From: Kangiella koreensis DSM 16069
GTDB taxonomy: Bacteria; Pseudomonadota; Gammaproteobacteria; Enterobacterales; Kangiellaceae
NCBI RefSeq assembly: GCF_000024085.1
Contig: NC_013166.1
Span: 1,426,001 to 1,490,000, forward strand
Length of the DNA stretch: 64,000 nucleotides
Direction of reading: 5' to 3'
Shown here: piece by piece, positions 18,982 through 27,872 of the stretch
Layout: each line of letters begins with the position of its first letter
Numbering within the stretch: position 1 is the stretch's first letter
Notes under the pieces: generated by a model
The model's database searches: none
What the model saw: only the letters and a program-made list of their open reading frames with translations
What the model was told of the DNA's origin: nothing
Made by a program: the position numbers and the translations under genes

Positions 18982-19023
18982 ATCATAGAAGAAAGTCATT
19001 CTGCCGAACTTGATAAAGATCAA
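18982..19023 (-). promoter_or_regulatory. FNR-dependent promoter of moaB-moeA
   Basis: A perfect FNR box TTGATAAAGATCAA (19010-19023) is centred 32 bp from a strong leftward -10 hexamer TATGAT (18982-18987), the class II geometry. Transcription would start near 18975, about 20 bases before the moaB ATG. On the rightward strand the matching -10 position (CAAATT) is poor, so control of moeB by this box is less sure. Confidence 0.87.
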
Positions 19024-19139
19024 TAAATCCACCTTTACAAACCCTCAAATTCATTTAGCATTCAATAGGAAGTTAGGTGATTGGGTTGCAGGAATATTTA
19101 TGCGATACTTTCATCACTTGCAACATACAAGATGCAGCC

Positions 19140-19883
19140 ATGCTTACCGAACAAGAACTCATTCACTATAGTCGCCACATTATTTTGCCGCAGATTGATG
19201 AAGCCGGTCAGGAAAAAATCAAGCAATCAAAGGTGCTTGTGGTTGGCATGGGTGGACTTGGTGCGCCAGTAGCAATGTACTTGGCCGCGGCAGGTGTGGG
19301 ACATCTCTATATTGCGGATCATGATCAAGTTGAGCGCTCCAATCTACAGCGACAAATTATTCATAACCTCAATAGTATTGGTCAGAATAAAGTTGATTCT
19401 GCTCAGTCCACTCTGAAGGCTTTAAATCCCTGGATTCAAGTAACCAGTATCAAGCAGAAACTGGGAGACCAGGAGCTGGATGATTTGCTCAGTAAGGTCG
19501 ATGCGGTGATTGATTGCTGTGATAATTTCAAAACACGTTTTGCGATCAATCGTGCTGCTGTTAAACATCAAAAACCACTGGTGTCCGGCGCAGCAATTCG
19601 CTTTGAAGGACAGCTGGCCGTTTTCAATTATACCGACCAATCACCTTGCTATCAGTGCCTTTATCAGCCAGATATTCAGCTTGATGAAAACTGCTTTGAC
19701 CAAGGGGTACTGTCACCGGTCGTGGGTACTATTGGAACTCTGCAAGCTACAGAAGCGCTCAAAATAATCACTGCTGCAGGTCAAGTCGCCGATGGCCGAT
19801 TGCTTATTTACGATGCACTCAATGGTGACTTTAGAAAGATCAAAGTCACCAAAGATGCTAACTGTGCTATTTGTGGTGCGTAA
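19140..19883 (+). CDS. moeB: Molybdopterin-synthase adenylyltransferase MoeB / ThiF-family E1-like enzyme
   Basis: An E1-like enzyme that adenylylates the C-terminus of MoaD (or ThiS) for sulfur transfer; 247 residues from the ATG at 19140-19142 (MLTEQELIHYSRHIIL). A GTG at 19077 with an AGGAAG upstream would add 21 residues of unconserved sequence and is the alternative. Visible are the nucleotide loop VVGMGGLGAPVAMYLAAAGVG, the SNLQRQI motif, the DCCDNFKTRF segment and the zinc cysteines CYQCLY and CAIC close to the end. MoeB and ThiF cannot be told apart from sequence alone; the context favours MoeB. Confidence 0.85.
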   Translation: MLTEQELIHYSRHIILPQIDEAGQEKIKQSKVLVVGMGGLGAPVAMYLAAAGVGHLYIADHDQVERSNLQRQIIHNLNSIGQNKVDSAQSTLKALNPWIQVTSIKQKLGDQELDDLLSKVDAVIDCCDNFKTRFAINRAAVKHQKPLVSGAAIRFEGQLAVFNYTDQSPCYQCLYQPDIQLDENCFDQGVLSPVVGTIGTLQATEALKIITAAGQVADGRLLIYDALNGDFRKIKVTKDANCAICGA

Positions 19884-19932
19884 AACAATAACTACAAAAA
19901 TAGATCGTGCAGGCAATTCTAATTAGAATCAA

Positions 19933-21336
19933 TCACCCTCCATTAATCAGCAAGTGCACCCAGATACTGGCCGCGTAGCCGAGTGCGATGACGGGTGTCC
20001 ATTTGAGGTGTGTCATGAAGGTGTAGTGGCCGCGTGCCTGGCCCATGAGTGCGATACCTGCTGCTGAACCGACAGACAGTAAGCTGCCGCCGACGCCTGC
20101 AGTTAATGTGACCAGTAGCCATTGGGCGTGTGACATTTCAGGATTCATGGTGAGCACTGCGAACATGACTGGGATATTATCCACGATGGATGACAGGATG
20201 CCGACTAGGACGTTGGCTGGTGTTGCGCCGAGTTCGCCATACATGTAGCTTGATGCCATGCCAAGGTAGCCTAAGAATCCTAAACCGCCTACAGCGAGGA
20301 TAACGCCGTAGAAGAAGAATAAGGTGTCCCATTCTGCTTGCGCGATGCGGTCGAAAATATCGTAAGGTTTTTTTGTCGATACGCTGGTTGGGTTTTCTTC
20401 GGTGTCTTTTTTGTGCCCTTTGCGTAAGAAAAAGCCATAGAATTTCAGGAAGCCAAGACCAAGCATCATGCCGATTGCCGGTGGCAAGTGTAGGAAGTTG
20501 TGGAATGAAATGGCTGTGATGATGGTGACCAGGAAGAGGCCGACTATAACTAAACCGCCCTGCTTTATCTGCGCATGACTGCCCTCTTCGATTGCTTTAG
20601 GTTTTCCCTTCATAATAGCGAATTGCATGATCAATGCCGGTACCAGGAAGTTGACTACTGAAGGAATGAATAATGCGAAGAACTCAGAGAATTCAACCAT
20701 GCCTTTTTGCCAAACCATCAGTGTTGTGATGTCACCGAAAGGGCTAAATGCACCGCCGGCATTGGCTGCTATAACGATATTAATACAGCTGACGCCGATA
20801 AATTTAGCATGGCCATTACCGACCGCTAACACCACAGAACACATGATCAATGCTGTGGTCAGGTTATCCGCAATTGGTGAGATGAAGAAGGCAAGAATAC
20901 CGGTCATCCAGAACAACTGTTTATAGCTAAAACCTTTATTAACCAGCCAATCTCTAAGAGCATCAAAGACATCTCGCTCAATCATGGCGTTGATGTAGGT
21001 CATAGCGACTAACAGGAAGAAGAACAGTTCAGCGTACTCAAGGAAGTTGTGGCGAACAGCCTCTTCGGCTAGTTGTGACAAACCATGCTGGTGATAAACA
21101 ATTCCAATCACCAGCCAGATCAAACCCGCGGCAAGTAGAATTGGCTTAGATTTTCTTAAGTGGATTTTTTCTTCAAATATGACCAGAGAATAAGCCAGGA
21201 CAAAGATGCCGATGGCCACAAAACCAACCCAATGGTGGGTTAAATCTAATAAAGCTCCAGATGAGTTTTCTGACGCAAGCACTTGAAAAGGAAGGAATAA
21301 ACTAATAATTATTACTAATAAGGCTGATGTTTTCAC
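19933..21336 (-). CDS. nhaD: NhaD-type sodium/proton antiporter
   Basis: An inner-membrane Na+/H+ antiporter of the NhaD group, 467 residues with about 12 hydrophobic segments after an N-terminal signal-like segment (PFQVLASENSSG). Family signatures include NAGGAFSPFGDITTLMVWQ near residue 195 and SSIVDNIPVMFAVLTMNPE near residue 375. NhaD is common in marine and halophilic gammaproteobacteria, and exports Na+ at alkaline pH. The start is a GTG (21334-21336) without a clear ribosome binding site. Convergent with moeB; a TATAAT -10 with an FNR-like box lies upstream. Confidence 0.93.
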   Translation of the reverse strand: MKTSALLVIIISLFLPFQVLASENSSGALLDLTHHWVGFVAIGIFVLAYSLVIFEEKIHLRKSKPILLAAGLIWLVIGIVYHQHGLSQLAEEAVRHNFLEYAELFFFLLVAMTYINAMIERDVFDALRDWLVNKGFSYKQLFWMTGILAFFISPIADNLTTALIMCSVVLAVGNGHAKFIGVSCINIVIAANAGGAFSPFGDITTLMVWQKGMVEFSEFFALFIPSVVNFLVPALIMQFAIMKGKPKAIEEGSHAQIKQGGLVIVGLFLVTIITAISFHNFLHLPPAIGMMLGLGFLKFYGFFLRKGHKKDTEENPTSVSTKKPYDIFDRIAQAEWDTLFFFYGVILAVGGLGFLGYLGMASSYMYGELGATPANVLVGILSSIVDNIPVMFAVLTMNPEMSHAQWLLVTLTAGVGGSLLSVGSAAGIALMGQARGHYTFMTHLKWTPVIALGYAASIWVHLLINGG

Positions 21337-21373
21337 GGTATTTACTTCATCTGCGCAAATGAAAAGTGCCGCA

Positions 21374-21414
21374 ATTATAGTGAGCTTTTGTGGATCGACA
21401 TAGATTTAAATCAA
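21374..21414 (-). promoter_or_regulatory. Candidate nhaD promoter with FNR-like box
   Basis: On the leftward strand a consensus -10 TATAAT lies at 21374-21379. Centred 31 bp upstream is TTGATTTAAATCTA (21401-21414), matching the FNR consensus at nine of ten positions. The geometry is close to, but one base off, the ideal class II spacing. Confidence 0.5.
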
Positions 21415-21504
21415 TGTTTTTCAATATTTATTGTATGAGCCGTAATTAGTTTTATTGATAGTATTAGTCCAGACTGCTCTATGCGTGCGAAGGATTGGGT
21501 GCGT

Positions 21505-21532
21505 TTGATTTATCAAATCACGTGGGTATAGT
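21505..21532 (+). promoter_or_regulatory. Candidate sigma-70 promoter of the porin-BCCT pair
   Basis: TTGATT (21505-21510) and TATAGT (21527-21532) are spaced by 16 bp on the plus strand, 34 bp before the porin ATG. The -35 overlaps a near-palindrome TTTGATTTATCAAA that could be an operator. Confidence 0.5.
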
Positions 21533-21565
21533 GGTTATTAGGCACAGCTTAACTAAGGGAAGAAT

Positions 21566-22672
21566 ATGTCAAAAACTCTGTCTGGGGGCTTAGTTTTATT
21601 TCTCGGTGTACTTCTGGTATCGCCTGGTGAAGCAAGTGCGGATGACGAAGAAGTCGATGTAAAGTTAGGCGGTGCTATCAGGCTCAACTACGGCTGGAAA
21701 GATTACGATGATGATAGTGATGGCCAGTTTGATTTTGAGCTATTTGCTGTTGACGTTGATATCACCAAGGGCAACTGGTTCGTCGATTCTCAATTCCGTT
21801 TTTACCAAAGTTTTAACGCCATTCACCATGCCGAAGTTGGTTATCATTTCGATGATTCCAATCGATTAGCAGTGGGCGTCTCGCAGGTACCTTTCGGTAT
21901 TAGTCCTTATGCATCTCACGGTTTCTGGTTCGGTGGCACTTATTATCTGGGCTTCGAAGATGATTACGATTCAGGAATCAAGTGGACTCACACATCGGGC
22001 GATTGGACATTTGATAGCGCCTACTTCTTTAATAGTGAATATGACAACTCTGCTCGCTATGGGCGTTACTCTTTTGATGTTGCCAGCACCGACACTCGCG
22101 ATAATAAAGAGGATGGCCAGGCTAACTTTAGAGCGCAATATCAATTAGGACCCCATGTTATTGGCGGGTCTTTGCAAGCGGGTAAAATTCGTAATCGGAC
22201 GACGAATGACACCGGCAACCACGTAGCTGCCGCAGTGCATTTTGATGGTCACTTTGATAGCTGGAATTTGCAGCTACAGCATATTTATTATGACTTCGAC
22301 ACAGCTCCTGGATTGCAAAATACTGATCACCGGATTGCTATGTCTGCTTTTGATTTTCCATTCGAAATAGCTACAGAAGCTAACGTCACCAGCTTTAATC
22401 TCGCGAAAACATTCACTGTCGGCAATCAGTTCGTTGACAAGGTTGTTTGCTATAACGACTTCACTTACACCGCGACCAGTAACAAGCCTGGGCTGACTGA
22501 CTCGATTCAAAACGTCACAGGCTGCACCTTAATTAAAGATGGTCTTTACACCTATATTGACTGGATAGCCGGTAAGAATATGTGGTTTGCTGGCGGGCCA
22601 GGGATTGGAGTCTTTGATGGGCCTGAAAAATGGCATTCACGATTAAATATTAACATCGGTTATTACTTTTAA
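21566..22672 (+). CDS. Outer-membrane porin-like beta-barrel protein
   Basis: A 368-residue secreted protein with a signal peptide ending around ASADDEE, alternating hydrophobic and aromatic beta strands throughout, and a C-terminal aromatic residue (NINIGYYF), the outer-membrane insertion signal. It resembles phosphate-selective or carbohydrate-type porins: KLGGAIRLNYGWKD at the mature start and a VGVSQVPFGISPY strand near residue 108. Placed 21 bp before a BCCT transporter, it probably passes the transported solute across the outer membrane. The substrate is not deducible. GGGAAG precedes the ATG. Confidence 0.75.
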   Translation: MSKTLSGGLVLFLGVLLVSPGEASADDEEVDVKLGGAIRLNYGWKDYDDDSDGQFDFELFAVDVDITKGNWFVDSQFRFYQSFNAIHHAEVGYHFDDSNRLAVGVSQVPFGISPYASHGFWFGGTYYLGFEDDYDSGIKWTHTSGDWTFDSAYFFNSEYDNSARYGRYSFDVASTDTRDNKEDGQANFRAQYQLGPHVIGGSLQAGKIRNRTTNDTGNHVAAAVHFDGHFDSWNLQLQHIYYDFDTAPGLQNTDHRIAMSAFDFPFEIATEANVTSFNLAKTFTVGNQFVDKVVCYNDFTYTATSNKPGLTDSIQNVTGCTLIKDGLYTYIDWIAGKNMWFAGGPGIGVFDGPEKWHSRLNINIGYYF

Positions 22673-22693
22673 TGCTTATCCATAGGGGGATTC

Positions 22694-24301
22694 ATGAGCG
22701 ACTCTGTAAAAGAGCCAAAATCATCAGTTAACCCACTTCACAAAAAATACGATACAGATCATGAGTTAGGCGAAAACAATGTTGAAGTTCTCGGTATGGA
22801 CTTACACAACCCTGTATTTTTCACCTCAACGTTCTTAATCGTATTTTTTGTCATACTGACCTTATTGTTTCCGGAAAAATCAGAAGATGCTTATAAAGCA
22901 GCTAAGGCATGGTCGACTGGTAACTTCGACTGGCTATTTATGATTAGCGGCAACATTTTCGTTTTATTCTGCTTATTCTTATTGTTTTCGCCTTATGGAA
23001 GAATCCGGATTGGCGGCAGAGAAGCAAAACCCGACTTTAGTCTTCTTTCCTGGTTTGCCATGCTGTTCGCAGCAGGCATGGGAATTGGCCTGATGTTCTG
23101 GAGTGTTGCCGAGCCCGTTGGTTATTTCACTAGTGTGCCTGCCAAAACTCCTTTTAATGTTCCTACAGGTTCACAAGAAATGGCAATGGGCGCAACCATG
23201 TTCCACTGGGGCTTACACCCGTGGGGAATATATGCCGTTGTCGCACTATCATTGGCTTTCTTTGCCTATAACTGCAACCTACCGCTAACCATACGCTCGA
23301 GTTTTTACCCGTTGTTTGGGGAGCGTGTATGGGGAACAACCGGTAACATTATTGACACAGTCGCAGTACTGGCGACAATTTTTGGTCTGGCTACTTCTCT
23401 AGGCTTTGGCGCTCAGCAGGCTGCAGGTGGTTTGCATTACCTTTACAATGATATTCCTAATAATATTACCACTCAGCTTGCGATTATTTTCGGTGTGACC
23501 GTAGTCGCCATTTTTTCTGTTGTAAGAGGTCTTGAGGGCGGCGTTAAGGTCTTAAGTAATATCAACATGTCATTAGCTGCGTTATTGATGCTTTTTGTCA
23601 TTATCTCGGGCTCTACGGTAATGATTCTAGGTGGAGTTGGTGAAACATTAGTGTCTTATGCAAAAAATGTGATTCCTCTTAGTAACTGGATTGGTCGTGA
23701 AGATAAAAGCTTCTATGAAGGTTGGACGATATTCTACTGGGCCTGGTGGATTTCATGGTCTCCATTTGTGGGGATGTTTATTGCTCGAGTATCGAAAGGA
23801 CGAACAGTAAGACAGTTTATCGCAGCGGTTTTAGTCATCCCTACTCTATTAAGTGCGGTATGGATGACTACCTTTGGCCGAACAGGTATCGAACAGGTCA
23901 AAAATGAAGTAGGAAAGCTTGCCGATGGGATCGCTGATGAGTCATTGGCTTTATTTCAAATGCTTGAAAACTTGCCGCTCGCATCGGTAACGTCAATTAT
24001 AGCTATTGTACTTGTATTAGTATTTTTTATTACCTCATCAGACTCTGGCTCATTAGTTATTGATAGCATTACCGCTGGCGGCAAAGTAGATGCTCCTGTA
24101 ACACAAAGGGTCTTCTGGGCTGTTATGGAAGGTGTTATCGCAGCCGTACTATTATTTGCTGGTGGTGATAAAGCGTTAGATGCACTGCAAGCAGCAGCGA
24201 TAACAGTTGGCCTGCCCTTCACTATTGTATTATTGCTGATGTGCGTCAGTTTATTTATGGGGCTAAGAGCAGCTTATAAATTAAACTACAAAGGAAAATG
24301 A
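22694..24301 (+). CDS. BCCT-family betaine/choline/carnitine transporter
   Basis: An inner-membrane secondary transporter of 535 residues with about 12 membrane segments. Family signatures are GMGIGLMFWSVAEPVGYF (near residue 120) and, in segment 8, YWAWWISWSPFVGMFIARVS (near residue 350), the aromatic box that binds trimethylammonium groups. The C-terminal tail is short, lacking the long osmosensing tail of BetP. It follows the porin gene by 21 bp and ends in a strong terminator, so the two form a bicistronic uptake unit, most simply for betaine or a related compatible solute (inference). Confidence 0.93.
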   Translation: MSDSVKEPKSSVNPLHKKYDTDHELGENNVEVLGMDLHNPVFFTSTFLIVFFVILTLLFPEKSEDAYKAAKAWSTGNFDWLFMISGNIFVLFCLFLLFSPYGRIRIGGREAKPDFSLLSWFAMLFAAGMGIGLMFWSVAEPVGYFTSVPAKTPFNVPTGSQEMAMGATMFHWGLHPWGIYAVVALSLAFFAYNCNLPLTIRSSFYPLFGERVWGTTGNIIDTVAVLATIFGLATSLGFGAQQAAGGLHYLYNDIPNNITTQLAIIFGVTVVAIFSVVRGLEGGVKVLSNINMSLAALLMLFVIISGSTVMILGGVGETLVSYAKNVIPLSNWIGREDKSFYEGWTIFYWAWWISWSPFVGMFIARVSKGRTVRQFIAAVLVIPTLLSAVWMTTFGRTGIEQVKNEVGKLADGIADESLALFQMLENLPLASVTSIIAIVLVLVFFITSSDSGSLVIDSITAGGKVDAPVTQRVFWAVMEGVIAAVLLFAGGDKALDALQAAAITVGLPFTIVLLLMCVSLFMGLRAAYKLNYKGK

Positions 24302-24324
24302 GCTGATTAAAGCTTTTTTGGTAG

Positions 24325-24354
24325 GGGCAGACCTGTGTGTCTGCCCTTTTTTTT
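24325..24354 (+). terminator. Rho-independent terminator after the BCCT gene
   Basis: A perfect 8-bp stem GGGCAGAC / GTCTGCCC with a 6-base loop is followed by eight T residues. Confidence 0.93.
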
Positions 24355-24401
24355 GTAGAGTAAGGACGATCAGTTCGGAGTCTTGCTCAATCACTACCAT
24401 C

Positions 24402-24430
24402 TTGTCATTCCGGCCTACGAGCCGGAATCT
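24402..24430 (+). repeat. Dispersed palindromic repeat, copy 1
   Basis: TTGTC followed by an 8-bp perfect inverted repeat ATTCCGGC / GCCGGAAT with a 6-base loop and CT. It shares the flank TTGTCAT and a following ATCT with copies at 29945, 46829 and 52262. It stands between a terminator and the convergent cupredoxin gene. Confidence 0.7.
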
Positions 24431-24433
24431 AAC

Positions 24434-24796
24434 TCACTCCACATGCAACTCGCCTTTATACATCTGCATCTGGCAGTGGAATTGGTAGTTACCCTTTTCG
24501 AGCTTTTTTAGCTTGATGATTTTGGCTTTATTGATAGGCAGACTTTCACTAATGTAGAGCTCAGGGAAGATGACCATTTCTGCGCAGGGTGTTTCATCTT
24601 TGCGTTTAAATTCAAGGCTAATTTCAGTATCAGCTGGCACACTGATACGCGATGGTTGATAGACGCCATCTTCGACCATGATGGTGATAGTGTCCTGGTC
24701 TTTTGCCTGCACGTCTTTGGGTTTATAGATCCAGAACCAGTAGATGATCAGGGCAATAACGGCTAAGCCAGCAATATTAATGATAAGTAAATTCAT
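24434..24796 (-). CDS. Membrane-anchored cupredoxin-like protein
   Basis: A 120-residue protein with one N-terminal membrane anchor (residues 3-27) followed by a cupredoxin-like beta domain facing the periplasm. Potential copper ligands are Cys in ETPCAEM, and His, Cys and Met in FHCQMQM close to the C-terminus; the usual first His of blue copper proteins is not evident. It follows the copper ATPase gene by 16 bp in the same direction, so it is likely a copper-binding partner of that exporter. A role as a periplasmic copper acceptor is inference. Confidence 0.75.
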   Translation of the reverse strand: MNLLIINIAGLAVIALIIYWFWIYKPKDVQAKDQDTITIMVEDGVYQPSRISVPADTEISLEFKRKDETPCAEMVIFPELYISESLPINKAKIIKLKKLEKGNYQFHCQMQMYKGELHVE

Positions 24797-24812
24797 TGTT
24801 TTTCCTTTTGGC

Positions 24813-27065
24813 TTAATGTTCTTTCGGTTTAAAGAAACGCAAACGGTTAGCGTTAGTGACCACGGTTACCGAGGAAAATGCCATGGCTGCGCCTGCTATG
24901 ACAGGGCTTAATAAAATACCGAAGAATGGATACAACAAACCTGCAGCAATAGGTATGCCCGCAACGTTATAGATGAATGCACCAAACAGGTTTTGTTTGA
25001 TATTGCGCAGCGTTGCTTTACTGGTGGCAACTGCGTCTGCAAGGCCATGCAATGAGCCACGCATTAAAGTAATATCCGCGCTTTCAATGGCGACGTCAGT
25101 TCCGGTACCGATGGCAAAACCAACATCAGCTTGAGCCAGCGCTGGCGCATCGTTAATGCCATCGCCAGTCATACCGACTAACTCACCCTCTTGCTGCAAT
25201 TCCTTCACTTTATTGACTTTGTCTTCCGGTAAAACTTCAGCAAAAAACTCTTCAATGCCGACTTTGTTGGCCACAGCTTTTGCGGTAGCTTTGTTATCGC
25301 CCGTTAGCATGACAACGCGGATACCAGATTTCTGTAAACGCTTAATGGCTTCGATAGAGTCATCCTTAATCGGATCAGCAACGGCAATAATGGCAGCGAG
25401 TTTTTTATCAATCGCGAAGTACATCGGAGTTTTAGCTTCACCGGCTAACTCCTGGGCTTTATCAACTGCATGGTCAATGTCGATACCTTGATCGCGCATC
25501 AACTTTTCATTACCAAAATAAAGATGTTTGCCGTCGACATTGCCTTCGACTCCATGACCAGCTATAGCATTAAAATCGGAGCTTTTACTAAGTTCGATAT
25601 CTTTTTCTTTCGCAGATTCGACAATCGACTGAGCGAGCGGATGTTCTGAGCCGGTTTCGAGGCTTGCCGCCAGCTTCAAGTTCTCATCATCAGACAAATC
25701 ATTGAATGACACTATGTCGGTGACTTTAGGCGAACCTTCGGTAATGGTGCCAGTTTTATCGAGCACCATAGCGGTGATTTTTGAAGCGGTCTGCAGCGAT
25801 TCGCCATTACGAATCAGTACGCCAGCTTCGGCGGCCTTACCAACACCAACCATCACCGACATCGGCGTTGCCAACCCTAATGCACAGGGACAGGCAATAA
25901 TTAAAACTGTGGTCGCGGAAACGACAGCGAAAGCCAGTCCATTTTGTGCGCCCAGATTGAGCCAGACCAGCGCACTGATAACCGCAATTATCATGACGGT
26001 CGGCACAAAGTAAGCGGCGATAACATCAGCTAAACGACCAATCGGCGGCTTGGAATTTTGCGCTTGTTTAACCATCTTGATAATTTGCGCCAGTGCAGTG
26101 TCTTTGCCGACGCGAGTGGCTTTGAAAATAATCGAGCCACTTTTATTGATAGTTCCGGCAGAGACATCATCGCCCTCTCCTTTTTCCACCGGCATTGGTT
26201 CACCAGTCAGCATCGATTCGTCTATGCTCGACTTGCCTTCAGTAACAACGCCATCCACTGGAATTTTTTCACCGGGACGAACCCGCACTAAATCATCTTT
26301 CTGCACATCTTCAATCGGAATGTCTAGTTCATCGCCATCGCGAATCACTCGGGCTGTTTTAGCCTGCAAACCAATTAAACGTTTAATCGCTTCTGAAGTT
26401 CTGCCACGGGCTCGAACTTCCAGCGCAAGACCTAAGTTGATAAGGCCGATAATCATGGCTGTGGCTTCGAAATAAACGTGGCGCGCCATTTCGGGTATTG
26501 AGTCTGGGAAGAAAACCACAACCATCGAATAGACCCAGGCAGTACCAGTACCGAGCGCAATCAGGGTGTCCATGTTGGCGGAGTGATTCTTAAAGGATTT
26601 CCAGGCACCGGTATAGAAGTGCTTACCGGAAAAGTACATGATGGCGAGCGTGATTAGTCCGACGATTGACCAGACGATTCGCTCGTTTGTGGTGTGCACA
26701 GTCATAGCACCGCCAAGCAAGCCATAGGCCATAAGTGGTACACCGACTAATAACGCAATCCACATCTGCGTCATGAGGCGCTTGTAATATGCTTTACTAG
26801 CCTGCTCTTTTTCTTCCAGAGCATCACTTTCAGATTCGTTTTCGATAACTGATGCTTTATAGCCAGCATTATCGACCGCTTGAAGCATGCTGTCGGTTGA
26901 AGCTGAGCCCTTAATCATTACTGTGCGATCAGCAAAATTCATTTCAGCACTTTCAACGCCGGATACGTTTTTCAAAGCACCTTCAATTTTACCGACACAA
27001 CTGGCGCAACCAGCACCTTCAATGGTCAGCTCTACGGTTTTGTGGTTGGAAGAATTATTACTCAT
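24813..27065 (-). CDS. copA: Copper-exporting P1B-type ATPase CopA
   Basis: A 750-residue heavy-metal P-type ATPase. One N-terminal HMA domain holds the metal motif GAGCASC (Cys20, Cys23). Eight membrane segments are expected; the ion-path motif CPC is at 392-394. The phosphorylation motif DKTGT begins at 436, and [10 protein letters not shown] lies near residue 645. CPC together with the distal MxxSS-type motif ([13 protein letters not shown]) is diagnostic of Cu(I) specificity. The gene lies downstream of a MerR-type promoter and a small ORF, and before the cupredoxin-like gene. Confidence 0.94.
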   Translation of the reverse strand: MSNNSSNHKTVELTIEGAGCASCVGKIEGALKNVSGVESAEMNFADRTVMIKGSASTDSMLQAVDNAGYKASVIENESESDALEEKEQASKAYYKRLMTQMWIALLVGVPLMAYGLLGGAMTVHTTNERIVWSIVGLITLAIMYFSGKHFYTGAWKSFKNHSANMDTLIALGTGTAWVYSMVVVFFPDSIPEMARHVYFEATAMIIGLINLGLALEVRARGRTSEAIKRLIGLQAKTARVIRDGDELDIPIEDVQKDDLVRVRPGEKIPVDGVVTEGKSSIDESMLTGEPMPVEKGEGDDVSAGTINKSGSIIFKATRVGKDTALAQIIKMVKQAQNSKPPIGRLADVIAAYFVPTVMIIAVISALVWLNLGAQNGLAFAVVSATTVLIIACPCALGLATPMSVMVGVGKAAEAGVLIRNGESLQTASKITAMVLDKTGTITEGSPKVTDIVSFNDLSDDENLKLAASLETGSEHPLAQSIVESAKEKDIELSKSSDFNAIAGHGVEGNVDGKHLYFGNEKLMRDQGIDIDHAVDKAQELAGEAKTPMYFAIDKKLAAIIAVADPIKDDSIEAIKRLQKSGIRVVMLTGDNKATAKAVANKVGIEEFFAEVLPEDKVNKVKELQQEGELVGMTGDGINDAPALAQADVGFAIGTGTDVAIESADITLMRGSLHGLADAVATSKATLRNIKQNLFGAFIYNVAGIPIAAGLLYPFFGILLSPVIAGAAMAFSSVTVVTNANRLRFFKPKEH

Positions 27066-27070
27066 GCAGC

Positions 27071-27298
27071 TTAACCTTTAGCCAAACTTTTGACTGAATT
27101 AATAGACATTACTTTAGCACTGATTGTTGAAAGAAATAACCATAAGCTTCTGGGGATTTTCTGACTTTGAGTCTTGAAGGATTTATAGGATGGGTTAGCA
27201 TTTATATATAACCCATCAGTTAGGAGTTCGTATGGGCACACCTGTTTATCCGTTACCATTCGATACAGTACAGCTTTCTTTTCTTGCTTAGGAGTCAT
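27071..27298 (-). CDS. Small ORF in the copA leader, possible truncated glutaredoxin-like gene
   Basis: A 75-residue reading frame that ends five bases before the copA ATG. Its N-terminus ([15 protein letters not shown]) resembles the start of a glutaredoxin-like protein with the redox Cys, but the rest of such a domain is missing: after CPY the sequence diverges exactly where an inverted repeat (27189-27217) begins. It could be a gene remnant whose 3' part was replaced, or a leader peptide. The MerR-type promoter upstream would transcribe it together with copA. Low confidence that a functional protein is made. Confidence 0.35.
   Translation of the reverse strand: MTPKQEKKAVLYRMVTDKQVCPYELLTDGLYINANPSYKSFKTQSQKIPRSLWLFLSTISAKVMSINSVKSLAKG
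27189..27217. repeat. Inverted repeat within the copA leader
   Basis: A 9-bp perfect stem GATGGGTTA / TAACCCATC with an 11-base AT-rich loop interrupts the small ORF near its Cys-Pro-Tyr. No T-run follows. It may mark the junction of a deletion or a regulatory hairpin. Confidence 0.5.
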
Positions 27299-27331
27299 AA
27301 GTTATCCTAGTACGTGTTTAGACATGGTGAT

Positions 27332-27363
27332 AGTATAAAGACAGTACTATAGTACGGAGTCAA
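27332..27363 (-). promoter_or_regulatory. MerR-type metal-responsive promoter for copA
   Basis: On the leftward strand -35 TTGACT (27358-27363) and -10 TATACT (27332-27337) are separated by 20 bp, the overlong spacer characteristic of promoters activated by MerR proteins. A 12-bp perfect palindrome GTACTATAGTAC (27344-27355) is centred in the spacer, as expected for the dimeric regulator. The site lies directly before the divergent merR gene. Confidence 0.82.
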
Positions 27364-27368
27364 GACAC

Positions 27369-27749
27369 ATGTTACCAATTGGCAAATTTGCAAAGGCAGG
27401 CGGAGTTGGAGTTGAAACCATCAGGTTTTATCAGCGTAAAGGTCTGCTCAGGATTCCCAAACAAGAAGGCGGAATTCGTCGTTATGATGATCGAGACATC
27501 AGACAACTTAAATTTATATTAAAAGCTAAAGCCGCAGGATTCACGCTGGCGGAGATAAAAGAGTTAATCGTACTCGACTCAAGTAACGACCGACATAAAG
27601 CGTACGAGCTCGCAACGTCAAGGGTCAGTGAACTCGATAAGAAAATTGCCGAACTGCAACAGGCAAGAAACGCTTTGCAGAAACTTGCGACAGAATGTCG
27701 CGGCAGCAAAACAGGCCCATGCCCAATAATCGAAGCATTTGATGATTAA
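27369..27749 (+). CDS. MerR-family metal-sensing regulator (CueR-like metal site)
   Basis: A 126-residue MerR regulator: N-terminal winged helix (IGKFAKAGGVGVETIRFYQRKG, given here only as its start), dimerisation helix about residues 80-110, and a C-terminal metal loop with Cys-x7-Cys (ECRGSKTGPCPIIEAF). The Cys that Hg- or Zn-sensing members carry at about position 80 is replaced (DSSNDRH), a pattern seen in Cu(I)-sensing CueR, although the DNA-binding part (GGIRRY) is more like mercury MerR. Divergent from copA with a 20-bp-spacer promoter between them, so it most likely senses copper. Confidence 0.85.
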   Translation: MLPIGKFAKAGGVGVETIRFYQRKGLLRIPKQEGGIRRYDDRDIRQLKFILKAKAAGFTLAEIKELIVLDSSNDRHKAYELATSRVSELDKKIAELQQARNALQKLATECRGSKTGPCPIIEAFDD

Positions 27750-27872
27750 TATAGAACCACAGTAACTCGATAAAGAGCGTCACAGTTACAGGAATACGAA
27801 GGAATCGATGCATTCCCTCCAGGTTGAATACTTCCGACCTCCCTTAATGCTCATCATAATAAATCTATTCAT

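Noticed and set aside
21503..21516. TTTGATTTATCAAA as a possible FNR box
   Set aside because: The half-sites are separated by two bases instead of four, which does not suit FNR; kept only as a possible operator of another type.
26050..26475. Open frame of 141 codons opposite copA
   Set aside because: It lies fully antisense to conserved P-type ATPase sequence, is Ser/Thr/Pro-rich as antisense frames are, and has no ribosome binding site.
27369..27749. MerR regulator as a mercury sensor
   Set aside because: The DNA-binding part resembles mercury MerR, but the Cys near residue 80 required for Hg(II) is absent, no mer genes are near, and the divergent gene is a copper ATPase.
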